DNA of 44,091 nt from assembly GCA_902533585.1 (NCBI GenBank), contig CACAMG010000004.1, positions 1-44,091 of the forward strand, given 5' to 3'. The stretch's first letter is position 1. Each line of letters begins with the position of its first letter. A program made the translations under genes and the position numbers. The stretch is from an uncultured Pelagibacteraceae bacterium (lineage in GTDB: Bacteria; Pseudomonadota; Alphaproteobacteria; Pelagibacterales; Pelagibacteraceae). A model generated the notes under the pieces. That model was not told the origin of the DNA. It made no database searches and worked only from the letters and a program-made list of their open reading frames with translations. This document shows, one piece after another, positions 35,075-43,176 of the stretch.

Positions 35075-36229
35075 ATGAATTTAGGCAATTGTCATAATTT
35101 TTATGACTTTAGGGAACTTGCAAAAAGGAAGTTACCTTCTCCAATTTTTCATTATATTGATGGCGCAGCTGATGATGAAATTACTTATAAAAGAAATACG
35201 AGTGCTTTCGATGATGTTGATTTAGTGCCCAATGTACTAAGAGGTGTTGAGAATATAGATCTTTCAACAACTATTTTTGGAAAAAAAATTGATCTTCCTT
35301 TATATTGTGCTCCAACTGCTCTTCAAAGGCTATTTCATTACGATGGAGAAAGAGCTGTAGGGAAGGCAGCCCAGAAATTTAATACAATGTTTGGAGTTTC
35401 AGCTTTATCAACAGTAAGTGTTGAAGAAATAGCCTCATTGATTGATACACCAAAAATGTTTCAGTTTTATTTTCATAAAGACAGAGGATTAAATGATGCT
35501 GTGATGGAAAGAGTTAAGGCAGCAAAATTTGATGTAATGGCTTTAACAGTTGATACTATTACAGGAGGGAATCGTGAGAGAGATTTAAGGACAGGATTTA
35601 CATCTCCACCAAAACTTACCTTATCAAGTTTATTTAGTTTTGCGGTAAAACCTATGTGGGGAATAAACTATTTAACTAAAGGAAAATTTGAACTTCCTCA
35701 TTTACAAGATCATGTTAGTGAAGGAACAAGTACTGCAGTTTCAATAGGAAATTATTTTTCTAACATGTTAGATCAATCTATGAATTGGAAAGATGCTGAA
35801 AAACTTTGCTCTCAATGGGGAGGACATTTTGCTTTAAAAGGAGTTATGAGCGTTGAAGACGCAAAGCGTGCTTTGGATATTGGATGCACAGGTATAATGG
35901 TTTCAAATCATGGTGGTAGGCAATTAGATGGATCAAGGTCCCCTTTTGATCAGTTAGCTGCAATTGTAGATGCCGTGGGAGATAAAATGGATGTTATTTG
36001 TGAAGGAGGAATTCAAAGAGGAACGCATGTGCTTAAAGCACTTTCGTTAGGTGCAAAAGCTTGCTCTGGGGGCAGATTATATCTTTATGCACTGGCAGGA
36101 GCTGGACAAGCAGGCGTTGAAAGAGCATTAAATCAGTATCGTGCAGAAATAGAGAGAGATATGAAACTTATGGGATGTACAAAAATAAGTGATTTAAACA
36201 GAAATAATTTAAGATTTAGAAAAAAATGA
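35075..36229 (+). CDS. FMN-dependent 2-hydroxyacid dehydrogenase, copy 1 (LldD/GOX family)
   Basis: 384 residues. FMN barrel landmarks: FHYIDGAADDE (active-site Tyr), APTALQRLFHYDGE, FQFYFHKDRG, ALTVDTITGGNRERDLRTGF, FALKGVMSVEDAKRA (Lys), IMVSNHGGRQLDGSRSPFD (catalytic His and Arg). The usual DGG(I/V)RRG is EGGIQRG here, an unusual change at the FMN ribityl contact. It oxidises an L-2-hydroxyacid (lactate, glycolate or similar) to the 2-oxoacid. It overlaps copy 2 by ATGA. Confidence 0.93.
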   Translation: MNLGNCHNFYDFRELAKRKLPSPIFHYIDGAADDEITYKRNTSAFDDVDLVPNVLRGVENIDLSTTIFGKKIDLPLYCAPTALQRLFHYDGERAVGKAAQKFNTMFGVSALSTVSVEEIASLIDTPKMFQFYFHKDRGLNDAVMERVKAAKFDVMALTVDTITGGNRERDLRTGFTSPPKLTLSSLFSFAVKPMWGINYLTKGKFELPHLQDHVSEGTSTAVSIGNYFSNMLDQSMNWKDAEKLCSQWGGHFALKGVMSVEDAKRALDIGCTGIMVSNHGGRQLDGSRSPFDQLAAIVDAVGDKMDVICEGGIQRGTHVLKALSLGAKACSGGRLYLYALAGAGQAGVERALNQYRAEIERDMKLMGCTKISDLNRNNLRFRKK

Positions 36230-37308
36230 ATTTAAAAGATTGTCATAATTTTGAAGACTTTAAAAAGTTAGCAAAAAAAAAATTACCTTCACCTATTTTT
36301 CACTATATTGATGGAGGATCAGATGATGAAGTTACACTGAATAGAAATACCGAAGCATTTAATGATTATGATTTAATACCAAATGTTTTAAACGATGTAT
36401 CAAATATAGATATGTCTACAACTGTTCTTGGAGAAAAAATTGATTTTCCATTATTTCCTTCAGCAACTGCAATGCATCGACTTTATCACCACGAAGGAGA
36501 AAGAGCTTCAGCGAGAGCGGTTGAAAAAATGGGGACAATTTTTGGCACTTCAACAATGGGAACCGTTAGTATTGAAGAAATTGGACAAATTAATAAAGGT
36601 CCAAAATCATTTCAACTTTATATTCATAAAGATAGAGGTCTTACAGACAATTTATTAGAAAGATGTAAAAAAGCTGGCTTTACCAGCTTGTGTTTAACTG
36701 TTGATACTGTGGTAGCTGGCAACAGAGAAAGAGACAGACGAACAGGATTTACTACTCCTCCAAAATTAACATTAGCTAATATTATTCACATGACCGAGAA
36801 AGGAAGTAGCATAGATAAATCTGTCATTGATTATATAAATGAACAATTTGATCCAGCTATGAATTGGAAAGATGCGGAGTATTGTGTAAAAAAATGGAAT
36901 GGGCCATTTGCCTTAAAAGGAGTTATGTCAGTTGAAGATGCAAAAAAAGCAATCGATATTGGATGTACAGCAGTAATAGTTTCTAATCATGGAGGAAGAC
37001 AACTAGATGGTTCAAGAGCACCTTTTGATCAACTTGCAGAAATTGTAGATGCAGTTGGAGATAAAATAGAAGTAATACTTGATGGGGGAGTAAGAAGAGG
37101 GACGCATGTTCTTAAAGCTTTAAGTTTAGGTGCTAAAGCATGTAGTTTTGGAAAAGGTTATTTATTTGCTTTAGCAGCCGGAGGACAGAAAGGTGTGGAA
37201 AAAATTTTAGCAAACATGAAAACAGAGATTAATCGCGATATGAAATTAATGGGGTGTAGAACTTTAAAAGAATTAAATAGATCTAAAATAATCCATAGAA
37301 GGAATTAA
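36226..37308 (+). CDS. FMN-dependent 2-hydroxyacid dehydrogenase, copy 2 (LldD/GOX family)
   Basis: 360 residues and clearly paralogous to copy 1 from the first residue (MNLKDCHNFEDFKKLAKKKLPSPIFHYIDGGSDDE). The canonical VSNHGGRQLDGSRAPFD and ILDGGVRRGTHVLKALSLG are kept, while GRPYL is FGKGYL. The lid/loop after the fourth strand is about 24 residues shorter than in copy 1 and has a different sequence. The two paralogs probably act on different hydroxyacids, or form one mixed enzyme. Confidence 0.93.
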   Translation: MNLKDCHNFEDFKKLAKKKLPSPIFHYIDGGSDDEVTLNRNTEAFNDYDLIPNVLNDVSNIDMSTTVLGEKIDFPLFPSATAMHRLYHHEGERASARAVEKMGTIFGTSTMGTVSIEEIGQINKGPKSFQLYIHKDRGLTDNLLERCKKAGFTSLCLTVDTVVAGNRERDRRTGFTTPPKLTLANIIHMTEKGSSIDKSVIDYINEQFDPAMNWKDAEYCVKKWNGPFALKGVMSVEDAKKAIDIGCTAVIVSNHGGRQLDGSRAPFDQLAEIVDAVGDKIEVILDGGVRRGTHVLKALSLGAKACSFGKGYLFALAAGGQKGVEKILANMKTEINRDMKLMGCRTLKELNRSKIIHRRN

Positions 37309-37310
37309 TT

Positions 37311-38474
37311 GTGAAAATCGCAAAAAATGTAAATAATTTAGGAACAGAATTAGTTTATGACATTTTTTCAAAGACAAAAAAGCTAGAAGCGCAAGGTAAG
37401 AAAATCATTGATTTAAGTCTTGGTCAATCAGCAGAGAGTCCACCAGAACATGTTATTGAAGCAACAATAAAAGCTTTAAGAGAGGGAAATAACGGATATA
37501 CGGTTCCAAATGGAATATTAGAGTGCAGAGAAGCAGTAAGTAGAAAAATTCAGGAACTTTATAATGCGAAAATTTCTCCAGACAGAATATTTATAATGCC
37601 AGGAGGAAAACCAACAATGCATTATGCAATCTCTTTTTTTGGTGAACCTGGAACGGAAATTATTTATCCTGACCCTGGTTTTCCTATTTATGAGTCGATG
37701 ATTAAATATACAGGAGCAAAACCTGTTCCATATAACTTATCAGACAAAGATGATTTTAATATTAATGTTGAAAAAATACTTTCATTAATAAATGATAAAA
37801 CAAGATTATTTATTATAAATAATCCACATAATCCAACAGGAAGTTTTGCTGATAAGTCTGTTATTGATAAGTTAGCATCTGGTTTGCTGAAATTTCCAAA
37901 TGTAGCAATTTTAAGTGATGAAATTTATGGAAGGTTAATATTTGAAAAAAAAGAATTTCCTTCATTTTTTAACTATCCAGATCTTTATGAAAGATTAATT
38001 GTTTTAGATGGTTGGAGTAAAACATACGCTATGACAGGATGGAGATTAGGATGGGGGGTATGGCCAGAAAAATTATTGAATAAAATGTTTAAATTTTGTG
38101 TAAATAATCATTCCTGTGTTAATGCAGCAATTCAGTATGGTGCCATTGCTGCTTTAGACGGACCAGATGAAAGCATAAATAATATGGTTAATAAATTTAT
38201 TAAAAGAAAAAATTTAATGTGTGACGGTTTAAAAAAAATTGATGGAATTAAATTTGTTGAAGCAAAATCTGGTTTTTTCATTTTTCCAAATGTAAAAGAA
38301 ACTGGAATGAATGGAGATGAATTTGCAAAAAAATGTCTAAATGAAGCTGGTGTAGCTTTAATCCAGGGTACTGCTTTTGGTAAGTTTTCATTAGATAATG
38401 TAAGAATTAATTTTACAACTTCAGAAGAAAATATCTCTCAAGCATTAGAAAATATCAAAAAAATGCTAAACTAA
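37311..38474 (+). CDS. Class I PLP aminotransferase
   Basis: 387 residues, GTG start 2 bases behind the previous stop. Fold type I: GYTVPNGILECREAVSRKI, YPDPGFPIYESM, IINNPHNPTGSF, AILSDEIYGRLIF, and LDGWSKTYAMTGWRLGW with the PLP Lys. It is close to aspartate/alanine aminotransferase types. The gene order suggests it interconverts the 2-oxoacid made next door with an amino acid; the exact pair is unknown. Confidence 0.93.
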   Translation: MKIAKNVNNLGTELVYDIFSKTKKLEAQGKKIIDLSLGQSAESPPEHVIEATIKALREGNNGYTVPNGILECREAVSRKIQELYNAKISPDRIFIMPGGKPTMHYAISFFGEPGTEIIYPDPGFPIYESMIKYTGAKPVPYNLSDKDDFNINVEKILSLINDKTRLFIINNPHNPTGSFADKSVIDKLASGLLKFPNVAILSDEIYGRLIFEKKEFPSFFNYPDLYERLIVLDGWSKTYAMTGWRLGWGVWPEKLLNKMFKFCVNNHSCVNAAIQYGAIAALDGPDESINNMVNKFIKRKNLMCDGLKKIDGIKFVEAKSGFFIFPNVKETGMNGDEFAKKCLNEAGVALIQGTAFGKFSLDNVRINFTTSEENISQALENIKKMLN

Positions 38475-38523
38475 TTTTTGTGTATTTTACTATATAATTT
38501 CTATATTATCTTAAAAAAAAAAT

Positions 38524-39897
38524 ATGAACGAACAAGTACAAGCAGAATTGAAAAAAATTTTTAATGGCAGGTTCTCTTTGTCAGAGTCAACACGTGCTAA
38601 TTATGCTCGTGGAGAAGATACGTATGATCCTGTTCTTTCTCAAGCGGTAGTTTTTCCAGAAACCAATGAAGAAGTTTCAAAGATATTAAAATTATGTAAC
38701 GATCATAAAGTTCCAGTCGTTCCATTTGGAACAGGAACATCTCTAGAAGGTCATGTAGTAGGTAACTCTAGTGGAATAACTATATCTTTAGAAAAGATGA
38801 ATAAAGTGCTTAGTGTTAATGTAAGTGATTTTGATTGTAGAGTTCAAGCCAATGTAACTAGAAAACAATTAAATGAACATCTAAGAGAAGACGGCGTCTT
38901 TTTCCCAATCGATCCAGGTGCTGATGCTGCGCTTGGAGGAATGGCAGCAACTTCTGCTTCGGGAACTATGGCAGTAAAATATGGAACAATGCGTACTGTG
39001 ATATCAGGATTAACAGTTGTTTTAGCCAATGGAGAAATTATTAAAACAGGAGGAAGAGCAAAAAAATCTTCTGCAGGATATAATTTAACAAATTTGTTTA
39101 TTGGTTCCGAAGGAACATTAGGAATCATAACTGAAGTTCAATTAAGACTATCTCCTATTCCAGAAAGCATTATGAGTGCAGTTTGTTATTTTCCTGATCT
39201 AGACTCAGCCGTTTTAACATCCCAAGAAGTAATTCAATATGGTGTTAATATTGCAAGAATTGAAATGTTAAATAAAGATCAAATGGAAATAAGTATTAAA
39301 TATTCAAAATTAGAAAATATAAAAGCTTCTCCGACCCTTTTTTTTGAATTTCATGGAAGCGAAGATTCAAATAAAGAGGCAATAAAAATTGTTGAGGAAT
39401 TATCAAAAAATAATGGAGGTGGAGATTTTAAATGGGCGGAAACAATTGAAGAAAGAAATAAGTTATGGAAGGCAAGACATGATGTTTATTATTCAGTAAA
39501 AGCCCTGGGCAATAATATGAAAGTATATTCGACAGATATATGTGTTCCAATTTCAAAACTTGTAGAATGCGTTTCTTGGGCTGAGCAACATGTTAAAGAG
39601 CATGGTTTAATAGCTCCAATGGTTGGCCATGTAGGAGATGGAAATTTTCACTCTATTATTTTGTATGATCCTAAAGATAAAGAAAAACAAAAACTTATAA
39701 GAGAATATAGTGACAAGCTTATAGAAAAAGCTCTAGAACTCGAGGGAACAATAACTGGAGAACATGGCATTGGATTACAAAAAAAACATTATTTATTGAA
39801 AGAACACCCTGATAATCTTCCTGTTATGAAGTCAATTAAAAGAAGCTTAGATGTAAATAATATCATGAATCCTGGAAAAGTTTTTGATCTTAATTAG
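38524..39897 (+). CDS. GlcD-like FAD-linked oxidase (D-lactate/glycolate dehydrogenase type)
   Basis: 457 residues. FAD-binding PCMH domain: VVPFGTGTSLEGHVVG, DPGADAALGGMAATSASGTMAVKYGTMR and FIGSEGTLGIITEVQLRL. The C-terminal part has MVGHVGDGNFHSIILYDP and GEHGIGLQKKHYL....NIMNPGKVFDLN. It oxidises a D-2-hydroxyacid, passing electrons to quinone or cytochrome c. It complements the two L-specific FMN enzymes just upstream. Confidence 0.93.
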   Translation: MNEQVQAELKKIFNGRFSLSESTRANYARGEDTYDPVLSQAVVFPETNEEVSKILKLCNDHKVPVVPFGTGTSLEGHVVGNSSGITISLEKMNKVLSVNVSDFDCRVQANVTRKQLNEHLREDGVFFPIDPGADAALGGMAATSASGTMAVKYGTMRTVISGLTVVLANGEIIKTGGRAKKSSAGYNLTNLFIGSEGTLGIITEVQLRLSPIPESIMSAVCYFPDLDSAVLTSQEVIQYGVNIARIEMLNKDQMEISIKYSKLENIKASPTLFFEFHGSEDSNKEAIKIVEELSKNNGGGDFKWAETIEERNKLWKARHDVYYSVKALGNNMKVYSTDICVPISKLVECVSWAEQHVKEHGLIAPMVGHVGDGNFHSIILYDPKDKEKQKLIREYSDKLIEKALELEGTITGEHGIGLQKKHYLLKEHPDNLPVMKSIKRSLDVNNIMNPGKVFDLN

Positions 39898-40850
39898 TGA
39901 AAAAAATTCTTATAACTAGAAGACTACTACGATCTTGTGAGGAAAAGGCATCAGAAAGTTTCGATGCAAAACATAATTTTAATGATGAACTATATTCACA
40001 AGATCAACTAATAAAGCTAAGTGAAGGTTGTGATGGAATTTTAAGTTCTATAACTGATAAAATTGACGAAAAAACAATTTATCAATTACCAAAAACTATA
40101 AAAATTATTTCTAATTTTGCTGTAGGTTTTGGAAACATAGATTTACAAGCTGCAAAAAAAAGAGGCATTATAGTAACTAATACTCCTGATGTTTTAACTG
40201 ATGCTACTGCAGAAATAGGAGTTTTATTAATATTGGGTGCTTGCAGAAGAGCTTCTGAAGGAATTGACAGTGCGAGAAAGTCAAATTGGAGGTGGTCAAC
40301 AGATTATTTAATTGGCAAACAATTGACGGGTTCAAGACTTGGGATTTTAGGAATGGGAAGAATAGGACAAAAAATTGCAAGGATAGCAAAATCTTTAGGA
40401 ATGATTATACATTATCATAACCGTACTAAACTAAATGCAGAAAAAGAAAACGGCGCAATATATCATAATGATATTAAAAGTTTATTTTCAGAATCCGATG
40501 TATTGTCAATTTGTTGTCCATCAACTAAAGAAACTCAAAATTTAATAAACAAAGAAACTTTAGAATATTTTCCTATAGGAGCAGTAATAACTAATGTTGC
40601 CAGAGGTGATATTGTTGATGATGAAGCATTAATAGAAGCACTTAAAAAAAAAAAAATTTATGCAGCAGGTCTTGATGTCTATAAAAACGAACCAAATCTT
40701 AATCCTGGTTATTTGAAGCAAAAAAATATTTTTATACTTCCCCATCTAGGAAGTGCTACCAAAGAAACAAGAATAGCAATGGCAAATCTTGCAATAGAAA
40801 ATATTGTAGAATATTTCGACACAGGCTCATGCAAAAACAAAGTTAATTGA
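39897..40850 (+). CDS. D-isomer-specific 2-hydroxyacid dehydrogenase (glyoxylate/hydroxypyruvate reductase type)
   Basis: 317 residues, GTG start overlapping the previous stop by one base. NAD(P) Rossmann LGILGMGRIGQKIARIAKSLGMIIHYHNRTK; the Arg after strand 2 suggests NADPH. Catalytic Arg in NVARGDIVDDEALIEAL, Glu in AGLDVYKNEPNL and His in FILPHLGSATKETR. It reduces glyoxylate or hydroxypyruvate-like oxoacids to D-hydroxyacids. Confidence 0.94.
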   Translation: MKKILITRRLLRSCEEKASESFDAKHNFNDELYSQDQLIKLSEGCDGILSSITDKIDEKTIYQLPKTIKIISNFAVGFGNIDLQAAKKRGIIVTNTPDVLTDATAEIGVLLILGACRRASEGIDSARKSNWRWSTDYLIGKQLTGSRLGILGMGRIGQKIARIAKSLGMIIHYHNRTKLNAEKENGAIYHNDIKSLFSESDVLSICCPSTKETQNLINKETLEYFPIGAVITNVARGDIVDDEALIEALKKKKIYAAGLDVYKNEPNLNPGYLKQKNIFILPHLGSATKETRIAMANLAIENIVEYFDTGSCKNKVN

Positions 40851-40927
40851 AATTAAATACTACTTTAAGTTGAATATAGTTATTTTTTATTAAGACTCCT
40901 AAAATATTTTGTGATTAAATATTGTTA

Positions 40928-40939
40928 AGTTAATTAACT
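40928..40939. promoter_or_regulatory. Perfect 12-bp palindrome ahead of the TRAP binding-protein gene
   Basis: AGTTAATTAACT sits 3 bases before the GAGGAG Shine-Dalgarno of dctP. Its position in the 5' leader could suit an operator. AT-only palindromes arise by chance in such DNA, so confidence is low. Confidence 0.25.
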
Positions 40940-40954
40940 AATGAGGAGAAATAA

Positions 40955-42085
40955 ATGACTAAAGATAAAAAAGTTTTGAAGACAAAAACTCCTTCAAGAC
41001 GTAAATTCTTTAAGGCTGCTGCTGCAACAGGTGTTGCTGCTGTAGCTGCATCATCTTTATCTGCTCCAGCTGTTGCTGCTGAAAGAATAGAAGCTGCAAT
41101 GGTAGCTACTTGGCCAAGAGATTTTCCTGGTTTAGGTACGGGCGCACAAAGATTTGCAAAAAGACTAGCTGACATGAGTGATGGACGTATACAAGTTACA
41201 TATTATGCATCTGGAGAAAGAGTAAAAGCATTTGACTCATTTGATGAAGTTGCATCTGGTAACTCACAAATGTATCATGCTGCTGACTACTACTGGGTTA
41301 AAAAACACCCAGCTTTTGGATACTTTACTGCATGTCCATTTGGTTTTACTTACTCAGAAATAAATGCTTGGATACACCATGGTGGTGGACAAGAACTTTG
41401 GGATGAACTAACTGATGATTATGGAACTCAAAGTTTTATTGCTGGTAACACAGGAGTTCAAATGGGTGGTTGGTTTAATAAAAAAATTAGATCAGCTAAT
41501 GACTTTAAAGGTTTAAAAATGCGTATGCCTGGATTAGGTGGACAAGTTCTTGGAAAACTTGGTGGTTCTCCAATTTCACTTCCTGGTGGACAAATTTATG
41601 AAAACCTTGTTTCAGGAGCAATTGATGCAACTGAGTGGGTAGGTCCTTGGAATGATGAAGCTATGAAGTTCCATGAAGCTGCTAAATATTATTACTATCC
41701 TGGTATGCACGAACCTGGTTCGATGTTAGCATGTGGTGTTAATAAATCATGGTTTACAAGCTTAACAAAATCAGATCAAACAACAATTAAAACAGCTTGT
41801 GCATGGGCAGATGAAATTACGATGGCTGAGTACAATGCTAAAAATGGTGCAGCATTAGCTCGTCTAGTAAATGATCACGGTGTAAAACTTGAAAGATTTA
41901 ATAATAAAGTTTATGACGCATTTGCCAAAGGTGCTGCAGAAGTTTATGATGAAGTTCAGCAACATAGTGCACTTGCCGCTAAAACGCATAAAGCTTTTGT
42001 TAAAGCTCGTAAAGAAATTGGCGCTTGGACTAACTTGTCTGACTCACCATATATTGAGCAAAGAAACAGAGCTCTAGGACTTTAA
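40955..42085 (+). CDS. TRAP transporter substrate-binding protein, TakP-like
   Basis: 376 residues with a twin-arginine signal (SRRKFFKAAAATG..., Arg15-Arg16) and cleavage after SAPAVAA. IAGNTGVQMGGWFNKKI, FKGLKMRMPG, IYENLVSGAIDATEWVGPWNDE and YYYYPGMHEPG match the TakP group of DctP proteins, which bind 2-oxoacids (pyruvate, 2-oxobutyrate) with a sodium ion; this resemblance is from memory. GAGGAG lies 6 bases before the ATG. Codon use looks less AT-biased than the neighbours, in line with an abundant periplasmic protein. Confidence 0.93.
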   Translation: MTKDKKVLKTKTPSRRKFFKAAAATGVAAVAASSLSAPAVAAERIEAAMVATWPRDFPGLGTGAQRFAKRLADMSDGRIQVTYYASGERVKAFDSFDEVASGNSQMYHAADYYWVKKHPAFGYFTACPFGFTYSEINAWIHHGGGQELWDELTDDYGTQSFIAGNTGVQMGGWFNKKIRSANDFKGLKMRMPGLGGQVLGKLGGSPISLPGGQIYENLVSGAIDATEWVGPWNDEAMKFHEAAKYYYYPGMHEPGSMLACGVNKSWFTSLTKSDQTTIKTACAWADEITMAEYNAKNGAALARLVNDHGVKLERFNNKVYDAFAKGAAEVYDEVQQHSALAAKTHKAFVKARKEIGAWTNLSDSPYIEQRNRALGL

Positions 42086-42120
42086 TTAATAATACTTAAA
42101 GTTAGAGTAAAATTTGATAT

Positions 42121-42150
42121 AAGGGCCCTTTATTAAGGGCCCTTTATTTT
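42121..42150 (+). terminator. GC-rich hairpin between the TRAP P and Q genes
   Basis: AAGGGCCCTT-TATT-AAGGGCCCTT forms a perfect 10-bp stem with a 4-base loop, followed by TATTTT. Each arm is itself a palindrome, so the unit AAGGGCCCTTTATT is also a direct repeat. It lies 36 bases after the dctP stop and 40 before dctQ. It likely causes partial termination or protects the 3' end of dctP mRNA, raising binding protein over membrane subunits. Confidence 0.85.
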
Positions 42151-42189
42151 AGTGGGTTTTAATAAATAATAAATAGAGTATTTCGTTTT

Positions 42190-43173
42190 ATGATTGCAAA
42201 AAATAATTTACCAATATTGATTAGAATATTTAGTTATTCAATATTGGCTATTACTTTTGTTTTTTTAGTAAATAATGTTTTAACTGTATGGTTTGATTGG
42301 CCTGGTATTAAACAGTTATTTTCACAATATGGTTTATTTGGATTTAAAAAATTAAGCAAACCTTTAGAAGGGTCAGTACTAACTTTTGCTTTGATCCAAT
42401 TATTTTTTTATTTTATTTCAATATTATTAGTAATTTTTTATGTTTTTAAATCTATTAGGCAAACTTTAGAGTCTGATGCAAAAATTCTTACTAATTTTAC
42501 CGCTTATATTATCCGTTCATCTTTTTGGGCAGTTTTGATCGTTGGAATTGCAGATGCAATAGTTTCATTTATGGTTGTTGAAAAATTAACTGGACCAATC
42601 TTAGGTGAATATTTGAGAGTAAAATTAGTCATTCCAAACTTTAGAATTACTTATGTTCATTTTCCTTTAATATTAATTTCATTTGTCATTGGATATTTTA
42701 CAAGATCAGTAGGTTTTATTTGGTTAGCAATTTTAGTAGTTGCTAGTGAATTTGCAATTGTTCTATCTAGGTTTATATTTGAATATGAGCAAGCTTTCCA
42801 AGGAGATCTAGTTCGTTTTTGGTATTCAGCACTTTATCTTTTTGCTAGCGCATATGCCTTAATGCATGAAGGCCATGTAAGAGTAGATGTTTTATATACC
42901 GGTTTTAGTGAAAGAAAAAAAGCTTGGACAAACTCTATGGGATCATTGGTACTAGGTATTCCACTTTGTCTTATTGTTATTTTTTTAGGAATGGGTGGAA
43001 AAGCAAGTATTATTAATGGCCCAGTCATTTCTTTTGAAATTACTCAGCAAGGTTCAAATGGGCTATATTTGCTTTATTTAATGGCAATATATTTAGCTGT
43101 ATTTGCTGTATCAATGTTAATCCAATTTACAAGTTATTTTATGGACAGCAGCTATAAACTTTTGAAAAATTAA
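42190..43173 (+). CDS. TRAP transporter small membrane subunit (DctQ) with extra N-terminal membrane domain
   Basis: 327 residues, well above the usual 160-230 for DctQ. The C-terminal part carries the family motif (FWYSALYLFASAYALMHEGHVRVDVLYTGFSERKKAWTN, near residues 205-245) and later helices. The first ~200 residues hold about five further hydrophobic helices without a family I recognise. DctQ forms the membrane complex with DctM. It follows the dctP hairpin and ends 3 bases before dctM. Confidence 0.87.
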   Translation: MIAKNNLPILIRIFSYSILAITFVFLVNNVLTVWFDWPGIKQLFSQYGLFGFKKLSKPLEGSVLTFALIQLFFYFISILLVIFYVFKSIRQTLESDAKILTNFTAYIIRSSFWAVLIVGIADAIVSFMVVEKLTGPILGEYLRVKLVIPNFRITYVHFPLILISFVIGYFTRSVGFIWLAILVVASEFAIVLSRFIFEYEQAFQGDLVRFWYSALYLFASAYALMHEGHVRVDVLYTGFSERKKAWTNSMGSLVLGIPLCLIVIFLGMGGKASIINGPVISFEITQQGSNGLYLLYLMAIYLAVFAVSMLIQFTSYFMDSSYKLLKN

Positions 43174-43176
43174 TTT

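Noticed and set aside
40930-41175. Alanine-rich minus-strand ORF opposite dctP
   Set aside because: A shadow of the Ala-rich Tat signal region of dctP; it has no features of its own.
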